Notes: a model not told the origin generated them from the sequence alone. DNA of 64,000 nucleotides from Melanopsichium pennsylvanicum (GCA_900208305.1 OAPG01000004.1:806001-870000), one strand, 5' to 3'; shown: positions 40,801 through 49,594, counted from the stretch's first letter. Translations and numbers: made by a program.

Positions 40801-41210
40801 AGGTTCAAGAATCGACCGTCGAGCCTTACGACCCTTCCATCATTCCACCGTCAAGCTCGGCTGTTGAGAAGCCCAAAGAGCTCAAACGCATCAGCTCCAC
40901 CGTCACCTGCAGTTTAGGGCCCAATCAATCCAAACGGCTCATCCTGCGAGTTCGCCCTTCCGCAGTTCAATCTGCAATCCCATCCAACACCAGTGACCCT
41001 ACTGATAGAAGGACACAGGATAAAGCAGGTATGGAGGAGGTGTCGGTGCCAGTCAAAGTGCACGAGGTCAAGAACCAGGACGAGACCAAAATTGTCGTCT
41101 TGTTGGCCACTGTTGAGTTTGACCTGCACACAAACGGATGTTGCGGCGGAGAAAAGGGGATCGAGGCTTTCCCCGGTGACGCTGTCATTTTCAGCTCAAG
41201 TACTGGGTAG
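34818..41210 (+). CDS. Giant protein with repeated ASH/MSP-like immunoglobulin-fold modules
   Basis: 2130 residues from ATG 34818 (MSDSSYLLKSPRF); the frame is open upstream but begins with TTG. At least six strand-rich modules open with the ASH signature 'phi-D/N-F/L-G' followed by polar strands: YLDFGDVIVGQTHSQTLTVR (about 565), YLDFGDCYGGHWTKQLLVLK (about 697), MIDLGEVQVGTRKSANISVT (about 1115), YVDFGDVNINSMRMRTFTIE (about 1230), HINFGHMEKGDSKTRKILIQ (about 1750) and AINFGACSPGKLS (about 1856). A weaker first module starts near 220. Long Ser/Pro-rich linkers separate them. Such modules occur in ASPM, SPD-2, Hydin and TMEM131 proteins. A scaffold role is inferred, and no membrane helix or enzyme domain is seen. 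The true C-terminus may lie in another exon (see findings). Confidence 0.8.
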   Translation: MSDSSYLLKSPRFDVEEEPGDLYSSGVQPWVGAFERVLGDRESLANERPSRAAPKPVPSTNPIIGARDANSLSARLSGPDEHASEASMSTANSRAGSSHSSGHGSPSLRANPPHQTSSIQSTPGDNLPSQEQTTGSSVAHYNGASLTRYRTNSSSGSLSLVSLPPSSVASTHVASSNTSYGALLQPRAKPAPFSLHSCPPQLNDAADLRVQSQGPANVSVNVQDCLRFEQSYINHAPCVHHIMVINHSSDRSALVRLESDLHQGLTFMRRKRSSQNNFEPVAWPSNSVNWAKNGGFIPTNLRGWRHVLANLENADSFILDPQQTTKVYCVLRPAEFVDEAEAERASSSWPNRMPLSPSAQAASGKLGDLLASPASHLSRNEYGIATSPVSTPAAFGEQQGSFSAAASDQESTGSMTEELGLTSPRSAPELHGSLSASRSHTTRPLHPAFGLRGHIALSSWTLPASEGEDEAAADHIQAHRNAQPSSSTSASAPSRPTSMYGSQSASASSASSAVSALRSQLNDRDAQKIRIPVVAQCCRPFIDAAIAASSLELSSTQVSHSSAIYLDFGDVIVGQTHSQTLTVRNLSEIDCFCQLKLEEADNMLQTPPISLTQAVTDETVPSIWAGDQEALSFDPLILERLESKQIKVSLQPQEPCRDYEQVLTITSLHNTANSIRVVIRANMLGTAKDDALSVLSGDYLDFGDCYGGHWTKQLLVLKNNADVLLDVSFGVQKGYQVMFQLAELAPQAEDDTPDQEELPPSSHISEISLSSASTDDISRMSSVAESSSAGYVPDGASSAYEYCRQSDAGGEQATTASELAKTPTCHALVPKGSATLEPPTLELPAADGSVACDMLRGRRSSAQTDEDGVDASSVASQAGSRSNSPVRPATNPPSQPPVTATLASSAAEATRAGKGQTPHLNLMDRVHSGRPQSLASAASDFDQASVSTNPHSQGSSGYVSRPASQGRPSESERHDDANSMRSAHTALSQDSRSGPYPAGSSHAGSSGASGRNSHRPTAGAGLSGLRNVEHAQSNQLEELVLRPGGEYRVFVSYRPERVGWDADFTGGRLVEKAFRISLDYSRARLANMRSRGGRERRTVVCHSRTCTSFISIMPKMIDLGEVQVGTRKSANISVTNRSELTARVDLRFVSKVLSMYRDEVAIPALQTVEMKVESFPRRVNETYRKQITVANLLNRQGDQIFEVRSRNVDKQRISFHSLFYRILTPTGSNYVDFGDVNINSMRMRTFTIENVSDKKLSLELSPAHPEDVTLYIRAPRVEESRDSSPKLEAKTGVSKYNETQLNESQSAGIEAGEGGNVSGEKGSSGKFKSSKPAMKGADLKERFLETISVDSPTTVRTENASWRLAQKHSHYRKKDDGSTASTQRKANTSGKSKPIINLVAALKKGGKGRITVGYGKTITFKDRTLISEFEYLDLASGPPVDARRIPAKSKKYALLENITTGGKPKSLGQTTGAKQAHDDESGSHGNGKLKSKTKSNSSREKSAESRTEAGSLSPSASASKVGAIVPRLPSPLTNDIIAHDVLRRISNKDTSVTGSKSQPTSAIRQHGKSSKEGKTGDSAARVHFSPALTGKRKAPPVLSNPVDVSRMSLEDLLAAVEAQASMLSTFFLGSPEAEERFVRAEINLRRELQSSIDAGKLIPLEVLEVAPHSEGQVFAVYHPSGSTRPHIQGNARKQDSRVFMRLIDFDMGVVRRSEEFSGMAELEADELPVRDLMLRSNTCRSLLELGQPHINFGHMEKGDSKTRKILIQNRSEWALRYCIRKSGSIASGDIKLSSGRYGVVPGYGKREVEFVFSPSMSGPFQEKLVVENVADRDNDQTVVLKANIRKTPNFAVDPGAINFGACSPGKLSTPESFVLTNTTAKSRSFVIAIDTHDLLHQRCLIDVGLSTASDDEVRGTLSKEEEEEIENLSQKLKIASRKGNTDKVKKYEGRLTALGVKVPSLSSAAASAVPSESGDSVATADVPAAVAEGGKSNEEVQESTVEPYDPSIIPPSSSAVEKPKELKRISSTVTCSLGPNQSKRLILRVRPSAVQSAIPSNTSDPTDRRTQDKAGMEEVSVPVKVHEVKNQDETKIVVLLATVEFDLHTNGCCGGEKGIEAFPGDAVIFSSSTG

Positions 41211-41687
41211 AGTAAGTGGAGAGGGGGGAAAAGGGAGAGAGAGAGAGAGGGAGAAAGCGTGGACAACCATATCAATTCCTCTTTCACCATTCAGTCTTGT
41301 TTCCTTTTGCAGTCAATTGTTCCAGGTTCACGTGTTTGCCATGCACGAGGTGCGGTTCGTTGAGGGTGGTGCACTGTGAAGTCTGAAGAATTTGTACCAT
41401 CGGAAATTGTCAGACTTTTTCTCGGTCTTAGTGTCGTCAAAGACTGATGAAGCAAAGAGCATCGTGGGGCATGCGTGTTGCCTGTCAGCTTTGATTCGAC
41501 CGGGTGGGTCTCCGAGTGGACGACCAGCTGAGGCAGTACAAGGACCGCAGCCAATTGGATTTTTGAGGTCATTGCTGCGGCATGGACCCTTTATGGATCC
41601 AGCGACACAGTCGTTGAATGAGCTTCACTGTCTAGTATTCTTACAACATTGCTCGAGGAGAGGAAGACAGAGATAATACAGGCGGGA
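41211..41687. other. Intergenic region between convergent genes
   Basis: 477 bp holding a GA-rich run (41218-41258) and the presumed 3' ends of the ASH-module gene and the 55-aa gene. A possible last exon of the ASH gene lies at 41313-41379 (TCAATTGTT to TGA). Nothing else is supported. Confidence 0.45.
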
Positions 41688-41998
41688 CTACGCTGGAGGA
41701 GGAGCGATCTTGCCCTGACTTGGAAGCTTGCGTTGCTCCTCACCTAGGTAGAGTCGTTTGATCAGGACTACGGAGGTGGCTACTAGCAGAGGGAAGCTTA
41801 TCATTATTGTCTATCCAATAAGTTCATCGCAAAGAAAGATATCGGAGACGAGTGTTGGCGTGAGTAGATGAACAAAGATACAAAGCATGGAAGGGGAAAG
41901 GTAGTGTGGGCAAGATGAAGATCAGTATCTGTAACACGCTAGTGCCAACTTACTCTGATACGCTTTTGCTCGGGCGTGAGTGGGATTCTCGGCGGCAT
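41688..41998 (-). CDS. 55-aa single-pass membrane microprotein, two exons
   Basis: Exon 1 (41998-41954, 15 codons) encodes MPPRIPLTPEQKRIR. Exon 2 (41810-41688) encodes TIMISFPLLVATSVVLIKRL, then YLGEEQRKLPSQGKIAPPPA and a stop. The intron is 143 bp with donor GTAAGT and acceptor GATAG, phase 0. A single hydrophobic helix spans about residues 17-33, flanked by basic residues on both sides. The product is like small mitochondrial or ER one-helix proteins. I do not know its name. Clean splice phase, start context and coherent composition support it even though each exon is very short. Confidence 0.65.
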
Positions 41999-42968
41999 TA
42001 TAGAAAAGTTTTTATGACAAGGCTTCAACACAGCCGGGTCTGGACCGTGCTTAAGGAGGAGAAGGAGGAGGAGGTAAAGGTGTTTCAAGAAGATGATGTT
42101 GCGCAGAAGGCGGAAAAAATTACCGATCCAGGGTCCTGCCAAATCCCGACTTCCGGCTTTGTACATGCTGTGCTCCAACCCGATATTGTGCTTCAACCCG
42201 ATTCATTTTTTCAGCTCGTGCGACGCCCACCACCTTCTCGATTCACCTAACGATGCTCATGTCAAGTTCAGAGGGGCAAGGTGGCATGCATGGTCAGGCG
42301 TATCAACTTCTACAAGAGCTTGAGAGCGAACAAAAGGGAGCGTAACAAGATCGGATGGGCAAGTCGGCAGATAGAGAGGGGTTGAGGTGATTCTCGTGCA
42401 GGAGCGCGATTTTGAAGGGTGATTGATATGTCACGTTGAATAGCGCCAACCCTTTTTCCCCCTTCTCACAAGAAATATGTTGTGATACATTTGGACGCTT
42501 TCGGCTGTCGTCCTCAGCTTCTCCCTCCTGTGTCTCATATCAACGCTCCCATGAACTAGAGCTCACAAGCAGCTGTCACACGCTGCATCATGCGCTGTGA
42601 AAGAACCTTCCCTTCTGGGCAGGCTAGCCAGAGTAATAGTTGATCGGCATTCTACCTTCAACCCATTCAGACAGTGGTGCACTACAGACGCCTATCAAGG
42701 CTGACAATTGTCAATGGCAATCAATGTTATAGGCTCGACTGGTCTCGATGATTTGCTTTCTTGCTCACCAACACGCATACCTTTCTTGTTCAAATGTCTT
42801 TAGTTCATCGTTGATCGATGACTTCCTAGCATAAACCATCGCCTGTTACTATCGTTGTCAAGCTGGTCTAGACACCATCATACCCGCGACAAGGCCGCAC
42901 ATCAACAGCAGACTTCCCTCCTGACATCACCTTTCATCGGACCAAGTTTACAAGGACTCTTTCTCACC
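41999..42968. other. Intergenic region between divergent genes
   Basis: 970 bp upstream of both the 55-aa gene and the serine-rich gene at 42969. It should hold both promoters. The final 180 bp before 42969 is C/T-rich, like a fungal leader. No gene or clear regulatory motif is supported. Confidence 0.45.
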
Positions 42969-45698
42969 ATGGCTTCTACCGAAGTCCTAGGTCTGGGCGT
43001 AGGCATCGGTATCGGCCTACCCCTCATCGACAAGCTTTCCCTTAATGACAATCTCCCAAAGTCTGCCAACTTTGAATTTCACGGTCTCCCCACTATCCAT
43101 CCGCAGCTGCGATGGCCATATTGTACCCGTCATCGAAGCAGCACTATTAGCAGTTTCGGAGGGTACGACTCCTCCCCAACTCCCAGTGATAATTCTTCCC
43201 CTTCTTCTTCGTCCGAATCCGAAGCCACCGGAAGGGTCAGAGGCCACGGCGTGCTTTTGTCATACTTCTCTCCGGCCTTTTCAGATACTTGCAGCGAAGA
43301 AGATGGAGCAGACACTAAGAAGGTCTATTTGCTCTCAAAGGGTCTCAAACAGCCTGCAAACCACAGAAGGTGCAAGTCAGAGACGTTCAGATTTCCCTTG
43401 CCGCCCGCTAAGGAAGCAAGGTCTACGATTGGCCCTCTCAAGTCGGCACTGAGGTCAAACTCCAAGAGTTTTTCTATGAGAACAGCATCTGTCAGCCCTC
43501 CTCCGAGACCTGTCTCGGCATCTTGGCGACGTTCGCAAGCTTCCAAGACTCTATCACCAGCAATGGAAGAAGATGTTGATGTAGAGGAGAAGGGTAGGCA
43601 AGGTTGGAGCCCTTACTCAAGCCATGCTCCTACTCCTCGTCAAGCATCTGGTCAACAACGATTCTCGGCCCTCTTCACCACGTCTTCCTTGCCTTCGGAG
43701 ACTGAACTCCAGCCACCTTCGTACAATCGAGCCACGTTTGTTTCACCCCCTTCATCCACCTCATCTCACACTCTGGTCAGCGACGGCGAGATGGATAGCG
43801 GTGCAGAGACCGATCCCACATTCTCCTCCGATGCGGCCAAATTGGCCAGACTCCACGCCAGCCTGTTTCTTTTGGACAACAGGGTTTCCGAGCTTCCCCT
43901 TTCTCTCGGTGACGACAAAAGTGCGAAAATGGGTAAGGTCGAGCTCGGAGGATCTGTAGAAGAAAAGATGGCCTACCTTTGTGGACTTGGTTATCGCTAT
44001 CGCAAGACATCCAAACGACACGCTAGGAAGGGATCGAGTGACTTCGTAATGCAGCATGTCCAATCTGCCGATGTCGGAGGAGCGTGGAGTGAAAGCGATA
44101 GCGATCAAGAAAAAATCGTCACGGCGGCTCTTGCTGTGCAAGAAGAAGGGTTGAGGCAGGGCAAGGTGCAAAGTTTTGAGCCCGAGCTGACGCAGAAGAC
44201 CGTGCGAGTGGTATCAAATACTGCTAGTTCTGTCACTTCGAGCTGTTCCAGCCCGATCTTGGCCGGTTTACTATCTGCTTCTGCTCGTAAGATTGGTGGA
44301 GGGGAGGACGAGGAGGACGACGGGAACGGAGATGAGACCATCAAGCCACGGGAATTGCTTCTCCCTACACTCACCTTCGAACCTGACACCTTGTTTGGTG
44401 AAGAATTTTCGTACTTGGTCAAAAATTCCCTCCTAGATGCCCGTGACGTGGAGAGCAGAGATGTCGCGGCAAAGCAGCAAGTAGTAAGGGAGACGGGATT
44501 GTTCACGCCCGCTTTGACAACGCCCGAATTGGGTTTGGACGGAGAATCCCCATTGCTCCTGGATCGTTGGCCTACACCTCCTCAACCCGCCAAATCTTTT
44601 AACGTAACACTCCAGTCTGGGAATCCGGAAGGTTGCAGACCATTCTCCTCAACCTCATCCATCGACCCTTTTCCATTCGCTCTGTCTCCTCGTACTGAAA
44701 GCAACGAGCCAATTTTGACCATTTCTGTTTCATGCCCCGCTTCGGTCCGGACATCCACCACCCTGCACCATCAGAAACCACAGATCGACGACGTCGAGGA
44801 AGAATCCTCAATGGTAGCAAAGATCGCTCATGCATCACGAACGATCATCTCACCCTCCACGATCTCGGTTTTGACAAGGCCTCGCCCACTTCGATCAAGC
44901 AACTCGAACAATTCGCTCTACTCGTCGGCCTCTCCGGATAAGTTTCATAAACCAGTTGGAGTTGGGTTTGTCTTGTCTCGTCCACGTCCTGTGCCTTCTC
45001 GGGCTAAGGGCGATGGTGGATTGTTTGCTCATAAGCCGGCACATTTTCCACGGAGCAAGACAAGTACCTCGCTTCAAATAAAGTCTCAACTCAAGGTAAG
45101 TGGAGGAGGATTGCCAAAGTCGGTTTCTACCTCAACCATCGTTTCTCCACCTCGTAATGCTGGTTCTGCTAAATTGCCGATCAAGGTACCTCAACGTAAG
45201 AGTTCACTTGACGTTCGAGCTGAGGCAGAAATGCATAAGCTCAGAGAAGAGTCGATCCCTCATCCAAATAGCATCAGTCGCGATCCGGAGGTTTGCAAAC
45301 AATACCACTCGAGCGCCTCGCCTTACTTGCGCTCCCCCTTTTCTACACTTGCTCCCTCTCACTCTTATAGCACAGATGCAATCCAGACGGAATCGTTGGG
45401 GAATGTTATAAGGAGTGCAGCAAGTGTAGCTAAACTTAGACGTGGCAAGAACAAGGGCGAGATGATAAAAACGGGCATGACAAAGTCTCTATCGCTACCC
45501 GTGCTGTTTACCGCTCGTACACCAGCCCAGAGATTAGCAGGCGATACAGGAATGCCAAATTCGAGGGATGCAAGCAAGAGGAAAAGCGTCGTGTTTGTAG
45601 GGGAGAACAAGGAAGGAGGGAAAGTAGTGACGCCGCCAAAGGAAGGCGTTCTGATCGTACAAGAACAAGTAGTTACACATATGGGTCTCGCCCTATGA
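42969..45698 (+). CDS. Serine-rich protein of unknown function
   Basis: 909 residues from the ATG at 42969, in context CACCATGG (MASTEVLGLGVGIGIGLPLI); the frame also reads upstream to a TTG at 42855, which is less likely. The N-terminal 50 residues are hydrophobic and ordered-looking, including LRWPYCTRHRSSTISSFGGY near residue 47. The most conserved-looking patch is EEKMAYLCGLGYRYRKTSKR, about residues 330-350. The rest is Ser/Pro-rich with many basic-Ser phosphorylation-like sites (KSVVFVGE, RKSSLDVR). No domain is recognised. It could be a regulatory or signalling protein, by composition only. It is convergent with NOP9, 280 bp apart. Confidence 0.72.
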   Translation: MASTEVLGLGVGIGIGLPLIDKLSLNDNLPKSANFEFHGLPTIHPQLRWPYCTRHRSSTISSFGGYDSSPTPSDNSSPSSSSESEATGRVRGHGVLLSYFSPAFSDTCSEEDGADTKKVYLLSKGLKQPANHRRCKSETFRFPLPPAKEARSTIGPLKSALRSNSKSFSMRTASVSPPPRPVSASWRRSQASKTLSPAMEEDVDVEEKGRQGWSPYSSHAPTPRQASGQQRFSALFTTSSLPSETELQPPSYNRATFVSPPSSTSSHTLVSDGEMDSGAETDPTFSSDAAKLARLHASLFLLDNRVSELPLSLGDDKSAKMGKVELGGSVEEKMAYLCGLGYRYRKTSKRHARKGSSDFVMQHVQSADVGGAWSESDSDQEKIVTAALAVQEEGLRQGKVQSFEPELTQKTVRVVSNTASSVTSSCSSPILAGLLSASARKIGGGEDEEDDGNGDETIKPRELLLPTLTFEPDTLFGEEFSYLVKNSLLDARDVESRDVAAKQQVVRETGLFTPALTTPELGLDGESPLLLDRWPTPPQPAKSFNVTLQSGNPEGCRPFSSTSSIDPFPFALSPRTESNEPILTISVSCPASVRTSTTLHHQKPQIDDVEEESSMVAKIAHASRTIISPSTISVLTRPRPLRSSNSNNSLYSSASPDKFHKPVGVGFVLSRPRPVPSRAKGDGGLFAHKPAHFPRSKTSTSLQIKSQLKVSGGGLPKSVSTSTIVSPPRNAGSAKLPIKVPQRKSSLDVRAEAEMHKLREESIPHPNSISRDPEVCKQYHSSASPYLRSPFSTLAPSHSYSTDAIQTESLGNVIRSAASVAKLRRGKNKGEMIKTGMTKSLSLPVLFTARTPAQRLAGDTGMPNSRDASKRKSVVFVGENKEGGKVVTPPKEGVLIVQEQVVTHMGLAL

Positions 45699-45978
45699 AG
45701 CATCATCATCTTCACAATCATGTAAACAGTTCCCTCAGAGACTCAACTTTAAGCCACCCATCTATGACTTGTTCAATGCAACTCCTTTCTCACTTTCGCA
45801 TGGGTCGCACGCCGAAGGCACAGAACAAAGTACACACGCAATCAACCATGCACACAGAGCTTGAACAAAGAGTCGACACGATTGATGTAAAGGGTGTGAT
45901 TGTGATGTGCGAAAGCGTGAATTGATGATGCCAAGTCAAATCGAGCGCCGTGAAAAGATTGGGCTGATTTGGTCTGAT

Positions 45979-48645
45979 TTAGATTTGATCCAAAATCGAA
46001 TCGAGTTGTCCATCAACCTTGTCCTTCCTTCCCTTTTTCCCACTATTCTGTTCTTTCGACCTCTTTGTTTCCACAACAACCGCCTTATGCGATGTATCCT
46101 TTTCCTTTGAACCTCCTCCTGTCTTACCAATCAACTGCTGTTGCTGGTGCTGCTGCTGTTGCGCATCTACCGCTTGTTTCCATTCCCTCAACTTACCCTT
46201 GCGATACAATTGAAGATTGAGTTTGTTGGTGAAATAACTCGCATACTGACCTCTCAAGATGGCGTCGTGATTAGCAACGACGATCTTGATGATCTTCTCT
46301 TTACTGTATCCATCTACTGTGTACCACAATGTATCTGCTAGACGACTACCAAACTTATCCCCACAAAATTCGCCAAGTGTCGTTGTCAGCGCTGTTGAGA
46401 GCTTTCGTCTTCGATTTGCCTGAACTCTATCAAACACAGCAGTGTCGGATGGGATGGAAGAGGTTGGAGTGGAAAGGGCACTAAGAAGGACATGCACCGC
46501 CGTGGAATTCTTGGCAAAAGGTGTCAACGTAGGCAAAGAGAGCAGCGAGTCGAGCACCAGCGCACTACCCCAAGACTCGACCGGAGCAGCCGGATTGGGA
46601 GGAGTTGGACGACCAAACGTTCGCTTTGGCGCAACTTTGGGCGGTGCGGCTGGCCCAGGCAGACAAAGCAGAGATTGCAGCAGGAGACTCCCCTGAATAG
46701 TGGCTTCTGACGAAGGAAGCTCATAAGATGAATCCATCGTGTAAGACAATTCCGATTCATGGTCGGAACCCTGGTCATCGGATTTAGATTTCTTGTGCTG
46801 CTTCTTCTTGCCATCCCTGCCACGCTTCGATCCGCGTTCTGGGTCCGAGCTTCCATCTTCTCTCTTCTTCAAGTATGCCGCATAGGTGTGGAGGTAAGCT
46901 TTCCTCGTCTTGAGCGCCATCACCGAAGGCACCAACAATTTCAGCCCTTCCTCTCCTTCCGATGCTACAGATTTTAGCCTGAATCCAGCAAGCACAGCCT
47001 CACTGACTGCTTTGACCAGTTCCTTCGATTCCTCACTTCCATTCCCCTCGGAGAGCTGCACGACTCTCTCTACAGCAGCTTGCAAACATCCAATCATGCC
47101 CTCCTTCACCATTCCGCTCGCCACCTTCGCCATCTCTGCGATTGCCTCTTTTAAGTCGGAAGTGGATAGCCTTCGAATCAGCGTCGCAACGATATGGTTG
47201 GCTGCCGGATGAACGCAGAGTTTGGCCATACGACCGGTGATGTAGTTGCTAAAAAATTGGCGAGCTGACGAGATTGGAGCGCGGTAGAAGGATAGCTGAA
47301 GAGCGTGCGAGGCGATGCTGTCTCGTAGGGAAGTCTCCAAATACGCGTCTTTTTCAGTGGCTTTCGTTTGCGGAGGCGAGGTGATGAAACCATTCAAGAG
47401 CTTGTCGATCAGGGAGCCCTTCCATGAAACATCAGAATCAGCGTTGAGGGAGTCGGATTCTGTCTCGATGAGAAGTTGGAGAAGCGGAGAGGCGACAGCG
47501 TCAGTCGCCCATCTTCGTATAGTTTCCACAGAGGCTCCGGAGAGAACCTCTTGACGAAGGGTGACGGATCGGTCGAAGAGCAGATCTGGAATCACTACGA
47601 GCAGCTGCTCTGGTGCGGTCACGCTCGTGGTCGTAGAGTGAGGGGCTTTGCGCGTACGATACTGTGCACTTTTCTTGCTCCTAAGATCACCACCCGCTGT
47701 AGCACTCGAGCTCGTAAGGTCAGTCTGAATGTTCCTGCCAGTAAGCACGCATAGCAATGACCTCAAAACGTGGGATCCAAACGCGTCCGTTACGAGACCT
47801 GCCAGCAACGTCTGGTCTTGTGAGAGTTCTTCCGCGATATCCAGAATGTGCTGCGTTGCACTGCGCAGGACTCCATCTTGGTTGATGATCGTTGCCGTGT
47901 CACTTGCATACGCGGCTGAACTTGCTTTGCGGCTCATACTCGAATCCTTGTGCGAGTGCTGGTAGAAATGTTGTGGGGTGGCATGTTCAAGCGTAACCGC
48001 AGGCTGAAGGGTCGCCAAACAAGCCTGCACGACGTGACTCGCAAATCTATGCTTTGCAAGCGTTACAAAGTTGCCCGCTAGTCGATCTACAAATACTCGC
48101 AATGGTTTCGCTGGAAGACGATGAAGAATCCCCTCAACGATGAGCGAGGTGTCGGGATCGGTGGTTAGGAGCAGCTCCTTGCCATCCATTTCCTTGAGCG
48201 TGGCCTGTAAGAGCAAGGCAAGTTCGTCGTCTTCTTGGTTTTCGCCATCCACATCGGTTTGGCGAGCAGCACCGCTAGTTGCTGAAAGTACTGTGAGGGT
48301 GGATTTGGCGACGTAGCCCTGTGATTCGAGCTCAACAACGCGCTCCCAACCAGAACGGAGATAGGCTTTGAGCTCGGCATCAACGTAGCCGAACGGGGCC
48401 TCGTGTTCTGCCTTGCCAGGTCGGTCGCCCAATTTGACCCAATTTGGTGTTTCATCTTGGTCATTTGTTGGTACTACGGGTTGTGCTTTTCCAGCGTCGT
48501 CGTTGAGAGGTATGAAGTCCGCCTGGGCCGAGATTTGGTTGGGCGTAGGAGAAGAGGTGGAAGCCTCGGGCTGCTCTTCTTGTTCTTGCTGGAGCTTGCG
48601 CAACTTGGAGGGCTTTTTGCCCCTCTGCCGGACCTTTGGCGGCAT
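45979..48645 (-). CDS. NOP9: Nop9, nucleolar Pumilio-family pre-40S assembly factor
   Basis: 888 residues from the ATG at 48645 (MPPKVRQRGKKPSKLRKLQQ), preferred over an in-frame ATG 12 codons upstream because the basic nucleolar-type tail starts here. The family N-terminus follows (APFGYVDAELKAYLRSGWER, about 80-100). Pumilio-like repeats then show NFVTLAKHRFASHVVQACL (about 215), DAFGSHVLRSLL (about 295), HPAANHIVATLIRRL (about 480) and a C-terminal DKFGSRLADTLWYTVDGYSK (about 785). The end is Lys/Gln-rich (AQQQQHQQQQLIGK). A low-complexity region breaks the repeats, which is usual in this family. Nop9 binds 20S pre-rRNA near the ITS1 cleavage site and restrains the nuclease Nob1. Family assignment is secure. 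Confidence 0.92.
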   Translation of the reverse strand: MPPKVRQRGKKPSKLRKLQQEQEEQPEASTSSPTPNQISAQADFIPLNDDAGKAQPVVPTNDQDETPNWVKLGDRPGKAEHEAPFGYVDAELKAYLRSGWERVVELESQGYVAKSTLTVLSATSGAARQTDVDGENQEDDELALLLQATLKEMDGKELLLTTDPDTSLIVEGILHRLPAKPLRVFVDRLAGNFVTLAKHRFASHVVQACLATLQPAVTLEHATPQHFYQHSHKDSSMSRKASSAAYASDTATIINQDGVLRSATQHILDIAEELSQDQTLLAGLVTDAFGSHVLRSLLCVLTGRNIQTDLTSSSATAGGDLRSKKSAQYRTRKAPHSTTTSVTAPEQLLVVIPDLLFDRSVTLRQEVLSGASVETIRRWATDAVASPLLQLLIETESDSLNADSDVSWKGSLIDKLLNGFITSPPQTKATEKDAYLETSLRDSIASHALQLSFYRAPISSARQFFSNYITGRMAKLCVHPAANHIVATLIRRLSTSDLKEAIAEMAKVASGMVKEGMIGCLQAAVERVVQLSEGNGSEESKELVKAVSEAVLAGFRLKSVASEGEEGLKLLVPSVMALKTRKAYLHTYAAYLKKREDGSSDPERGSKRGRDGKKKQHKKSKSDDQGSDHESELSYTMDSSYELPSSEATIQGSLLLQSLLCLPGPAAPPKVAPKRTFGRPTPPNPAAPVESWGSALVLDSLLSLPTLTPFAKNSTAVHVLLSALSTPTSSIPSDTAVFDRVQANRRRKLSTALTTTLGEFCGDKFGSRLADTLWYTVDGYSKEKIIKIVVANHDAILRGQYASYFTNKLNLQLYRKGKLREWKQAVDAQQQQHQQQQLIGKTGGGSKEKDTSHKAVVVETKRSKEQNSGKKGRKDKVDGQLDSILDQI

Positions 48646-49169
48646 ATTTGTGAACGATGTTGCTGCTGAAGGAGCAAGCAAGATTGATCTAGTGGCAGGC
48701 GGGTTTGTAGGAAGAAGACGAAGAAGAAGAAGAAGAATAAGAGTTTAACGAGAGAAGAGGACCCTGTTTTGGAAATTTTGGAAGAAGGCATCGGGTGTTC
48801 ATGCATTATTTCCTTCAGATAAATTCCATACACCGCCAAAATTCTGCTTACGTAACAACGCATCCTTTCAGGTCATGTTCTCCTACTCTTCTACAAAGCA
48901 AGATCGAAGATCTCACTCGATCGACCATTCTGGTCTCATTTTCAGCACGTTTGACTATCTCACCGAAGCAGCATATTCAGCTGAAGATATCATAGACAAG
49001 TGCGTCAAAAAGATCGCGGTCTCAGGTGCGTGATCACGAAGATCAGGCAGCAACGTGAAAACATCAAAGCTTACTTGTCGGCATTGCACTTGTCGATGAC
49101 TGTCAGAAATCGCATGTTCAGGGTCTTTCGGGATGCAGATTCAGTCTTCCGAAGGTTTGACGCTGTGGC

Positions 49170-49322
49170 TCAATGCTCCTTGGGGTTGATGTCAATGAGC
49201 TTCTTCTCCTCGAAATCCTTGTCTCTGTCATCTGCGTTGGTAGATGCCTCATTAAGTCCTTTTACGGCTGCATCGTGAGGACCTTCAAGCATATCCCTGG
49301 CTGGCCGAGCGACACCACGGTA
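49170..49322 (-). CDS. Possible terminal exon of an unassigned small gene
   Basis: A minus-strand frame open after a candidate acceptor (AATAG at 49323) reads RGVARPARDMLEGPHDAAVK, then a charged stretch and DFEEKKLIDINPKEH before TGA at 49172-49170. The charged, Cys-free composition resembles real coding sequence more than its surroundings. I could not find a consistent upstream exon in this frame, so gene structure and function are open. A start at the internal ATG (MLEGPHDAAVKG) would give about 40 residues. Confidence 0.3.
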   Translation of the reverse strand, partial: YRGVARPARDMLEGPHDAAVKGLNEASTNADDRDKDFEEKKLIDINPKEH

Positions 49323-49399
49323 CTATTCTAATCCCCTGCTCCTGTGGTATCGACTGCACTTGAATGCCTCCCTTCGGATCGATCTACGTCCTTCCCCCA

Positions 49400-49594
49400 T
49401 TACAGCTTTCTTTGCTCAGTGCGAGGCAGCTCCTCCTCATCCATAGGTGTCACCTTCCCCCACATTTTCTGCTTGAACCTCTCCAGCTTTTCCTGCTCTT
49501 TTCCTTCCTCTCCAGACCTGTCTTTCACCGATGCTTCCTCGAATTTTTTGACGAGCATAGCGATCTTCTCCATGCTCCTAGTCATGACCGGCAT
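49400..49594 (-). CDS. Possible small ORF or exon, Lys/Glu-rich
   Basis: From an ATG at 49594 the frame reads MPVMTRSMEKIAMLVKKFEE, then a Lys/Glu-rich helix with LERFKQKMWGKV and a stop, 64 residues. It forms a plausible amphipathic helix. It lies just upstream of the exon candidate at 49170-49322, but every donor/acceptor pairing I tried runs into a stop. It may be a separate small gene or a chance frame. Confidence 0.3.
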   Translation of the reverse strand: MPVMTRSMEKIAMLVKKFEEASVKDRSGEEGKEQEKLERFKQKMWGKVTPMDEEELPRTEQRKL

